DNA of 64,000 bases from NCBI RefSeq assembly GCF_000374585.1, contig NZ_KB894655.1, positions 1 through 64,000 on the forward strand, in the 5' to 3' direction. A program made the position numbers and the translations under genes. The notes under the pieces are model-generated. The model saw only the letters and a program-made list of their open reading frames with translations, had not been told where the DNA came from and did no database searches. The DNA comes from Phocaeicola barnesiae DSM 18169 = JCM 13652 (GTDB lineage: Bacteria; Bacteroidota; Bacteroidia; Bacteroidales; Bacteroidaceae). Shown here piece after piece: positions 58,671-64,000 of the stretch; within the stretch, counting starts at the first letter, position 1, and each line of letters opens with the position of its first letter.

Positions 58671-58973
58671 TTACGTTTCCAGACGATAGGCGTTTCGATA
58701 CCCGCTCATCACCATCCGTTCGATATCCGATTCCTTATACAGAATTTTTCCACCTAATTGGTAGTAGGACACCATCCCGTTGTTGCGGTAGTCCTGCAAG
58801 GTGCGTCGGCTCACCTTGAGCCATGCCGACACTTCCTTGTCCGTCAGGAACTGTTCGTTACTTGGCGAAGCCTTATGGCTCGCGTCCATTCTTTCGATGC
58901 CTTCAAGCAGGGCATCCAGTTGTCCGATGAAGCCGACCTCCAGTTCACGGTCGGCAAGAATCAAGTCGTTCAT
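58671..58973 (-). CDS. Excisionase-like helix-turn-helix protein 1
   Basis: 100 residues. The C-terminal half (FLTDKEVSAWLKVSRRTLQDYRNNGMVSYYQLGGKILYKESDIERM) is the MerR/excisionase-type winged helix used by Bacteroides transposon accessory proteins. A coiled N-terminus (ALLEGIERMD) may dimerise. Downstream of the paralogous gene at 59015 and in the same direction. Role in excision or regulation is inferred from place and fold. Confidence 0.82.
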   Translation of the reverse strand: MNDLILADRELEVGFIGQLDALLEGIERMDASHKASPSNEQFLTDKEVSAWLKVSRRTLQDYRNNGMVSYYQLGGKILYKESDIERMVMSGYRNAYRLET

Positions 58974-59014
58974 AATTTACAGTGGATTTAGTGGTTATAC
59001 TTCTGATTGTCTGA

Positions 59015-59332
59015 TTAAATGCTACAGCCACGATAGGCTGCATCCTTACGCCTGTCCTCCACGAGCCGGACGATGCGCTGCACATCCTCCGGCTTGTAGA
59101 AAATCTTATGCCCGATTTGCGAGTAAGCCAGCGTGCCGTTGTCGCGGAACGTCTGCAAGGTGCGCGGACTGATGCGCAACTGTTGGCAAACTTCTTGGTT
59201 GTCCATCCAACGGCTGAGCCGTTTTCCTTCCCTCTTACGAAGGATTTCATTCACCCGGTCGGACAGGCGGTTGAGCTTGCCGACCATTTCATCATACTTG
59301 CTTTTTGAAATGATTACAATTTCCATACTCAT
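59015..59332 (-). CDS. Excisionase-like helix-turn-helix protein 2
   Basis: 105 residues from ATG 59332 (MSMEIVIIS). A coiled stretch (KLNRLSDRVNEILRKREGK) precedes a helix-turn-helix MDNQEVCQQLRISPRTLQTFRDNGTL and IGHKIFYKPEDVQRIVRL. Clear paralogue of the 58671 protein (R(T)LQ...RDNG and KI(F/L)YK motif in both). A promoter-like box and a phased array of TGGC boxes lie upstream. ATG 59326 is a close alternative. Confidence 0.85.
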   Translation of the reverse strand: MSMEIVIISKSKYDEMVGKLNRLSDRVNEILRKREGKRLSRWMDNQEVCQQLRISPRTLQTFRDNGTLAYSQIGHKIFYKPEDVQRIVRLVEDRRKDAAYRGCSI

Positions 59333-59362
59333 TATATTTACTGATTGTTCTTCTTTTTGCCT

Positions 59363-59399
59363 GCAAAGTAAAGCCGTTGCTTGTATAAAACAATGGCTT
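59363..59399 (-). promoter_or_regulatory. Promoter and operator-like inverted repeat of the excisionase-like genes
   Basis: Minus-strand -7-like TACTTTGC (59363-59370), one base shorter than consensus. Upstream lies AAGCCGTTG (59371-59379) and CAATGGCTT (59391-59399), 9-bp arms with one mismatch, placed where the -33 region should be. Confidence 0.45.
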
Positions 59400-59409
59400 T
59401 GCAATCTGT

Positions 59410-59443
59410 TGGCAGCTTGTGGCAGCAAGTGGCCGGGAGTGGC
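59410..59443. repeat. Phased TGGC array A
   Basis: TGGC at 59410, 59420, 59430 and 59440, exactly 10 bp apart, all in one orientation. Directly upstream of the excisionase-like promoter. Confidence 0.6.
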
Positions 59444-59533
59444 GTTATCCACCGAACCCGTAATGTCTGTTCCAAGCGTCCGTGATGCAAAGAAAAGTGA
59501 AGTCTGGCATAATCCGACCACTTCACATCTGTG

Positions 59534-59579
59534 TGGCAGCATTTGGCGTCGATGTGGTAGCCTGTGGCGTTCTTCTGGT
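59534..59579. repeat. Phased TGGC/TGGT array B
   Basis: TGGC/TGGT at 59534, 59544, 59555, 59565 and 59576: spacings 10, 11, 10, 11, which keep the boxes on one face of the helix. Same orientation as array A, about 90 bp away. Confidence 0.6.
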
Positions 59580-59870
59580 TCATATACCATCCGAAAATAT
59601 ATTCTTCAGGTTTTCTAAAAGCCATATCCTTAAATCCGCCCCGACCGCTCCAATTAAGCCCTTAAAATTTCCAATACCCGTTTCATGTACAATGGCAAAA
59701 CGGTGCAGCCTGAACCGTTCCGGCAATGCGTAAAGTGCAAAACCGTACATTGTTGCCACAGCCAATCCATTCGTTTGACTGCTTGCAATACAGACATTTC
59801 CTTTGCGACCGATAATCGGTCAAATGTGCGCACAACGACCTACATTGTTAAACATTTAATTCAAACAAGT
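59580..59870. other. Non-coding remainder of the 538-bp gap before the DUF3408 gene
   Basis: No gene with a recognisable product. The gap 59333-59870 holds the two phased arrays and the promoter described separately. The plus strand before 59871 lacks a clean -7 box. Confidence 0.4.
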
Positions 59871-60311
59871 ATGAAGAAAAATTTAAGCTGCCAAAGTATG
59901 GATGCAACATTACAGGATTTTTTAGGCAACAAGCCGAGTATGGAAACACTGAAGCCCGACACACAATCTGCCGGCACAAAGGAACAGCCGGAAAAGACAA
60001 GCGAGGTTGTACTGGAACAGGCTGGTGAAGCCGTGCCGGAACAAGTGGATGAAACTCCGCAGGTGGTACGCCGCATCAGCGGCAAGCAGCGACGGGCATC
60101 GTTGGAGGAATACAAGGAATCTTTTCTCACCGTTCCGTCCATCGAAGACCGCAAGCCCGTGTTCCTCAGCCGTAGCACGCGCGACGCCCTTGACCGCATC
60201 GTCCGCATGTTCGGCGAGCGCAGGATGAGTGTGTCGGGACTGGTGGAGAACATCACCCGGCAGCACCTTGCCACCTACGGGGAAGACATCGAGGCATGGC
60301 GTAAACTCTGA
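59871..60311 (+). CDS. DUF3408 family protein
   Basis: 146 residues. The acidic, low-complexity N-terminus (PEQVDETPQVVRR) is followed by a conserved C-terminus (KPVFLSRSTRDALDRIVRMFGERRMSVSGLVENITRQHLATYGEDIEAWRK), the DUF3408 region of Bacteroides mobile elements, which resembles a ribbon-helix-helix and lies near mob genes. Possibly a DNA-binding mobilization helper. Confidence 0.82.
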   Translation: MKKNLSCQSMDATLQDFLGNKPSMETLKPDTQSAGTKEQPEKTSEVVLEQAGEAVPEQVDETPQVVRRISGKQRRASLEEYKESFLTVPSIEDRKPVFLSRSTRDALDRIVRMFGERRMSVSGLVENITRQHLATYGEDIEAWRKL

Positions 60312-60323
60312 AAATTAAGAAGT

Positions 60324-60438
60324 GGATTGACGGGGCGCAATTCAGAGTTACTCTGAACCAATCCAACGGAGTTTTGAGGGGAGCAAGTTTGTGTTTCGGG
60401 CATACCGAAACCGCCTGCTCCCACTCATGAACTCCGTA
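60324..60438. repeat. Nested inverted repeats upstream of the mob genes, candidate oriT
   Basis: First set: TGGATTG (60324-60330) / CAATCCA (60360-60366) enclosing CAGAGT-T-ACTCTG (60344-60356). Second set: ACGGAGTT (60367-60374) / AACTCCGT (60431-60438), GAG (60377-60379) / CTC (60425-60427), GGGAGCA (60380-60386) / TGCTCCC (60417-60423) and GTTTCGG (60394-60400) / CCGAAAC (60406-60412) with a 5-base loop. Position before the mob genes fits an origin of transfer, but the nic site was not identified. A structured RNA is the alternative. Confidence 0.6.
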
Positions 60439-60493
60439 GAGAGCCGCATCCCGTTGGTCTATTATGTATGTACACTTTAATCATTAGAAATCA

Positions 60494-60859
60494 ATGGAAC
60501 AGAAACGGAAAATCAATAACAGGAACAAGGGAGGCCGCCCTAAGAAGGGCGCGGCTGACAAGCTGAAATACCGCCTAACGGTGAAGATGGCGACATCGGA
60601 CTACTACACGCTGAAAGGCAAGGCACGGAGCGCAGGCATATCCGCCGGGGAGTTCCTGCGCCGTTGCATGAGGGACGGGCGGGTGAAGGAGCGACTCACG
60701 CCGGAACACACTGGTTACGTCCGCCAACTTTGCGGCATGGCGAACAACCTGAACCAGCTTGCGCACAAGGCGAACGCCGCAGGCTTCGTTACGGTAAGGA
60801 TGGAATGCCGCATACTCGTGGCACGTATCGAAGAACTGTTGAATTTAATCCTCTTATGA
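60494..60859 (+). CDS. MobC-like mobilization accessory protein
   Basis: 121 residues. Lys/Arg-rich N-terminus (NRNKGGRPKKGAADKLKYRL), then a central VKMATSDYYTLKGKARSAGISAGEFLRRC and a C-terminus with LCGMANNLNQLAHKANAAG as in plasmid MobC proteins. Helps the relaxase melt oriT. 10 bp before the relaxase gene. Confidence 0.87.
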   Translation: MEQKRKINNRNKGGRPKKGAADKLKYRLTVKMATSDYYTLKGKARSAGISAGEFLRRCMRDGRVKERLTPEHTGYVRQLCGMANNLNQLAHKANAAGFVTVRMECRILVARIEELLNLILL

Positions 60860-60868
60860 CAGCCGGAT

Positions 60869-61807
60869 ATGATAGCTAAAATCGTAAAGGGAAGCAGTTT
60901 CAGGGGTGTGGTAAACTACATTCTTGACAAGAAAAAGGACGCTAAAATCCTTGTCTGTGACGGGCTGTTTGCCGAGGACAAGGACACGATAGCCATGAGC
61001 TTCGAGGCGCAATCAAAGATGAATCCAAAGCTTACGAAGCCTGTCGGACACATTTCGTTGGCTTTTCATAAGGAAGACGAACACCGCCTGACCGACCGCG
61101 CAATGGCAGGAATAGCGTTGGAATATCTGACGGAAATGGGAATAACCGACACGCAGATTCTCATTGTGCGCCACTTCGACAAGGAGCATCCGCACGTGCA
61201 TATAGCCTTCAACCGAATCGCCAATAACGGCAGGACAATCAGCGACCGCAACGAGCGGATACGCAGCGCACGCATCTGCAAGGAACTGACGAAGAAATAT
61301 AACCTGTACTTCGCCAGCGGCAAGGAACAGGTGAAACGCCATCGCCTGAAAGAGCCGGACAAGACCAAGTACGGGCTTTACTCCATCCTTAAATCGGAGG
61401 TTTCGAGGTGCGGAAACTGGCGGCAGTTAGCCGCTAATTTGGAGAAGCAAGGCGTGGATATGCAGTTCAAGTACAAGGGCAAGTCGGACGAGGTACAGGG
61501 TGTAGTTTTCACCATGAACGGCTATTCGTTCAGCGGTTCCAAGATTGACAGGCGGTTCAGCTATTCCAAGATAGATGCTGCATTGGAACGTAACAGACAT
61601 ACCGAGCGAATGGAAATGCAGCCGCCCTCGTGTCGTGAAGAACAGTCCACGTTCCCAACCGAACCAAGGGGCAACGATGATTTGTACAGCGGTTCGATTG
61701 GTCTTTTCATGCCGGACAACGCGGACGGACAGGCTGAGGAAAACCGTTTCGAGGAAGAATTAAAACGCAGGAACAAGAAAAAGAAACAACGTAAAATAGG
61801 ATTCTAA
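60869..61807 (+). CDS. mobA: Relaxase / mobilization nuclease (MOBP-type)
   Basis: 312 residues. Tyr17 in VVNYILDKK is the candidate nicking Tyr, and HFDKEHPHVHIAFNR (102-116) carries the metal-binding His cluster. SISLAF-like HISLAFHKEDEH lies between. The C-terminus is a basic tail (KRRNKKKKQRK). Starts transfer by nicking oriT. No helicase or primase domain attached. Confidence 0.9.
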   Translation: MIAKIVKGSSFRGVVNYILDKKKDAKILVCDGLFAEDKDTIAMSFEAQSKMNPKLTKPVGHISLAFHKEDEHRLTDRAMAGIALEYLTEMGITDTQILIVRHFDKEHPHVHIAFNRIANNGRTISDRNERIRSARICKELTKKYNLYFASGKEQVKRHRLKEPDKTKYGLYSILKSEVSRCGNWRQLAANLEKQGVDMQFKYKGKSDEVQGVVFTMNGYSFSGSKIDRRFSYSKIDAALERNRHTERMEMQPPSCREEQSTFPTEPRGNDDLYSGSIGLFMPDNADGQAEENRFEEELKRRNKKKKQRKIGF

Positions 61808-61809
61808 AA

Positions 61810-62460
61810 ATGGACAATAATGAAGTTTATGCGCTCTTTGAGGACATCAAGAATGGCCTCAAGGGTATCAACGGGAAGTTGGAGAACGCTCCAAAAGTAG
61901 CAAATGCCCAGTCAGATGGACAGCCTCCGGCGGTGGACTTGAACCCCATAAAGGAGCTGTTCGAGAATTCCGCAAAAGAGCATCAAGCACAGATCAATGC
62001 CATGCTGACCAAGTTTGGGGAGGCAGAAGTTCACGCATCGAATAGGATTCTGCACTTGTTGCGTGACTTGAAAGAATCGTTTGTCAAAAGTTCGGAAGAA
62101 CGGAAAGATGAGCCGCAGGAGCATATCCACCGTCACAGTTTTGATATCCGGTCAAGCAAGGTGTTTTCTCTTTTGGTCGGCATGGGTATCGTGTGCAGCC
62201 TTTCCGTCTGGGGTAACATCGAGCTTTGGAAATCCAAGCGTCAGTATGCGGACGATGCGTTGAAGTTCCGTGTCATCCGCTCATGGGGAGGTTGCAACGC
62301 CAATCATATCCTTTGGTTGAATGACGTGTTCGACATCCACCGCAACGAGGAAGCCATCGAATGGATACGGCAGGAGGCTGACGGCTACGACAAAGGGTTA
62401 AAGACCTTGTCGGACAGTCTGATGCAGGAGAAGTTGAAAGTGGAACAAATTAAAAAGTAA
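61810..62460 (+). CDS. Membrane protein of unknown function in the mob unit
   Basis: 216 residues, 2 bp after the relaxase. A coiled, polar N-terminus (about 1-115) precedes a membrane segment (about 120-140, VFSLLVGMGIVCSLSVWGNI), and a C-terminal part with FRVIRSWGGCNANHILWLND and EEAIEWIRQEAD. No named domain. The same layout recurs behind relaxases in Bacteroides mobilizable elements to my recollection, so a role in coupling to a transfer pore is possible but unproven. Confidence 0.75.
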   Translation: MDNNEVYALFEDIKNGLKGINGKLENAPKVANAQSDGQPPAVDLNPIKELFENSAKEHQAQINAMLTKFGEAEVHASNRILHLLRDLKESFVKSSEERKDEPQEHIHRHSFDIRSSKVFSLLVGMGIVCSLSVWGNIELWKSKRQYADDALKFRVIRSWGGCNANHILWLNDVFDIHRNEEAIEWIRQEADGYDKGLKTLSDSLMQEKLKVEQIKK

Positions 62461-62577
62461 GATATGACACATATAAAACGCCCGATACGGCCTCCATAAA
62501 AAGAGTGGGTAATACACAAATTTCAATTATAAAAGCAGTTTGTCGTCAAAGCTTGAGTACTTTTGATAAGTAATCAT

Positions 62578-62622
62578 TATCTTTGCAGATACAATCAATT
62601 ATTATTGCACGTATGCAATACG
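62578..62622 (+). promoter_or_regulatory. Promoter and palindromic operator candidate of the regulator-hsdM unit
   Basis: TATCTTTGC (about 62576-62584) sets the start near 62591. TATTGCA (62603-62609) / TGCAATA (62614-62620) with CGTA between, and an overlapping CGTAT...ATACG (62610-62622), lie between start point and start codon. Confidence 0.5.
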
Positions 62623-62629
62623 TTTTAAT

Positions 62630-62842
62630 ATGGGAACAGAAAAAATAAATCGACTAAAAATAGTATTGGTAGAACAAGGGAAAACTGGGAAATGGTTGGC
62701 TGAACAGTTAGGAAAGAACGAGGCGACCATATCGCGCTGGTGTTCCAATACGACCCAACCCTCATTGGAAATGCTGATGAAGATAGCATCCATATTGAAT
62801 GTAGATGCGAGAAGATTGATTAATAACGGGATAGAAGAATAA
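62630..62842 (+). CDS. Xre-type helix-turn-helix regulator
   Basis: 70 residues: GKWLAEQLGKNEATISRWCSNTTQPSLEMLMKIASIL is a complete Cro/C1-type helix-turn-helix. Size fits the controller proteins of restriction-modification systems. It lies 4 bp before hsdM, so the two are co-transcribed, and a palindrome in its leader suggests self-control. Confidence 0.9.
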   Translation: MGTEKINRLKIVLVEQGKTGKWLAEQLGKNEATISRWCSNTTQPSLEMLMKIASILNVDARRLINNGIEE

Positions 62843-62846
62843 GGTC

Positions 62847-64000
62847 ATGGCAAAGAAACAGCAGAAAGAAAAGAGCATAGAAGAAACCCTTTGGGATTCG
62901 GCGAATAAATTACGCGGGTCTGTTGAACCTTCGGAATACAAGCATGTGGTATTGAGTCTGATATTCCTGAAATATGCCTACGACCGCTTTGTGGAACGCC
63001 GCAACGAATTGATTGCAGACGGCAAGGAAGCGTTTATTGAACAGCCTGTATTTTATAACGCCAAGAATGTTTTCTACTTAAATGAAGTAAGCCGCTGGGA
63101 CTATTTGATAGAAAATGCCAAACAGAACGACATCGCCATCAAAATAGATGCGGCTTTGGCTCAGGTGGAGAAAGACAACCCGACACTGAAAGGGGCTTTA
63201 CCAAGTAATTATTATTCCGGATTAGGGCTTGACCGTACCAAATTGGCAAGCCTGTTGGACGTTATCGGAAAGATTGATACACAGAAAGACAAGGAACACG
63301 ACTTAATTGGACGTGTCTACGAATATTTCTTGGGCAAGTTTGCCATAGCCGAAGGAAAAGGTAAAGGGGAGTATTATACGCCCAAGACGATAGTCAACCT
63401 GATAGCGGAAATGATACAGCCTTACCGGGGCAAGATTTATGACCCTTGTTGCGGTTCCGGAGGCATGTTCGTACAGAGCATGAAATTTATTGAAGCACAC
63501 CACGGCAACAAGAAAGACATTTCCGTCTATGGACAGGAATACACCAACACGACATATAAGTTGGCGAAGATGAATCTTGCCATCCGTGGCATAGCCTGCA
63601 ACTTGGGCGAAAAGGCTGCCGATACGTTCCATGACGACCAACACAAGGACTTGAAAGCGGACTTCATCATGGCAAATCCGCCTTTCAACCAAAAGGCATG
63701 GCGGGCGGAAAACGAATTGACCAACGACCCGCGTTGGCACGGTTATGACGTGCCGCCCACGAGTAACGCCAACTATGGATGGATTCTGAATATCGTATCT
63801 AAACTATCTGCCAATGGCATGGCGGGCTTTCTGCTTGCCAACGGTGCGTTGAGCGGCGATGGTACAGAGTTGAACATACGTCGCCAACTATTGAAGAACC
63901 ATTTGGTGGAAGCCATTGTAATCCTCCCTCGTAATATGTTCTACTCTACGGATATCAGCGTTACACTTTGGATATTGGCTGGCAACCGCAAAGCCCGTAC
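62847..64000 (+). CDS. hsdM: Type I restriction-modification methylase subunit HsdM, partial
   Basis: At least 384 residues; the frame is open to the end of the window, so the C-terminus is missing. An N-terminal HsdM helical domain (residues 1-150, ANKLRGSVEPSEYKHVVLSLIFLKYAYDRF) is followed by YTPKTIVNLI (177-186), the AdoMet motif DPCCGSGGMF (199-208) and the catalytic NPPF (277-280). N6-adenine methylase that pairs with HsdS and HsdR, expected to the right. Cargo of the island. Confidence 0.95.
   Translation, partial: MAKKQQKEKSIEETLWDSANKLRGSVEPSEYKHVVLSLIFLKYAYDRFVERRNELIADGKEAFIEQPVFYNAKNVFYLNEVSRWDYLIENAKQNDIAIKIDAALAQVEKDNPTLKGALPSNYYSGLGLDRTKLASLLDVIGKIDTQKDKEHDLIGRVYEYFLGKFAIAEGKGKGEYYTPKTIVNLIAEMIQPYRGKIYDPCCGSGGMFVQSMKFIEAHHGNKKDISVYGQEYTNTTYKLAKMNLAIRGIACNLGEKAADTFHDDQHKDLKADFIMANPPFNQKAWRAENELTNDPRWHGYDVPPTSNANYGWILNIVSKLSANGMAGFLLANGALSGDGTELNIRRQLLKNHLVEAIVILPRNMFYSTDISVTLWILAGNRKAR

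Larger units (their letters stand above)
56719..64000. mobile_element. Left part of a mobilizable island at tRNA-Phe carrying a type I restriction system
   Basis: Directly after tRNA-Phe come an integrase, excisionase-like proteins, a DUF3408 protein, MobC-like protein, relaxase and then an hsdM start. No conjugation (tra) genes are visible, so it looks mobilizable rather than self-transmissible; the rest lies past 64000. The left boundary is taken at the tRNA 3' end by analogy; the attL repeat was not proved. Confidence 0.75.

Noticed and set aside
59338-59625. 95-residue minus frame covering the phased TGGC arrays
   Set aside because: The Cys/His pattern follows from the TGGC repeats; it overlaps the excisionase-like promoter and has no recognisable fold. 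Kept in mind as the main alternative to the array interpretation.

Overview
The window comes from a member of the Bacteroidaceae (Bacteroides/Phocaeicola type). Evidence for this is the promoter style throughout (a -7 box TAnnTTTG, often ending in GC, sometimes with a TTTG -33 box 19-21 bp upstream), the near absence of Shine-Dalgarno sequences, and typical Bacteroidales families: DUF4831, DUF3332, a NigD-like lipoprotein, a stand-alone AICAR transformylase and the carbamoyltransferase ArgF'. The window divides into about 56.6 kb of ordinary chromosome and about 7.3 kb at the right end that looks like the left part of an integrated mobilizable island.

Layout. Positions 1-506 are non-coding, with two strong leftward promoters that probably drive an rRNA operon lying left of the window. 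Carbonic anhydrase and PurH follow divergently. A leftward cluster at 3.9-8.0 kb carries hpt, adk, obg, pgeF, a B3/4-domain protein and a small basic protein. Then come nnr with a DUF4831 protein, an MFS transporter, a DUF3332 lipoprotein, fba, rpmE2 (L31), recG, and a leftward run pdxJ-exbB-exbD-tonB-DJ-1-ispD with tightly packed junctions. nadK, a DUF418 membrane protein, murF, folP and the c-di-AMP synthase cdaA follow. Next are an acetyltransferase/DUF2156 pair, lrgA-lrgB, pta-ackA, and a leftward run GT2-radC-sufT-like-lpxH. An ECF sigma factor with a putative anti-sigma factor, a small secreted protein and a beta-barrel occupies 35.8-38.2 kb. efp, rpmH, a PASTA protein, rluD and ddl, an acyltransferase with a NigD-like lipoprotein, and a rhodanese follow. 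A LysR regulator is divergent from a flavodoxin-like gene and catalase. The chromosome part ends with a beta-propeller protein, argF', proA, a DUF2007 pair, a lytic transglycosylase, a GH2 beta-galactosidase, tRNA-Pro and tRNA-Phe.

Right end. Directly after tRNA-Phe lie a tyrosine recombinase, a small RhuM-like protein, two excisionase-like helix-turn-helix proteins, a DUF3408 protein, a MobC-like accessory protein, a relaxase, a membrane protein of unknown role, an Xre-type regulator and the start of hsdM of a type I restriction-modification system, which runs off the window. This reads as a mobilizable element with a defence cargo. Its non-coding parts hold the most unusual signals in the window: two arrays of TGGC/TGGT boxes spaced 10-11 bp apart near the excisionase-like genes, a large nested inverted repeat just before the mobilization genes (candidate oriT), and a palindrome upstream of the regulator-hsdM pair.

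Dispersed palindromes. Two clearly related palindromic elements (507-591 and 44499-44581) and one diverged candidate (23815-23885) each sit just beyond the 3' end of a gene. They look like an interspersed repeat family that may also serve as terminators. No function assignment here was tested by database search.
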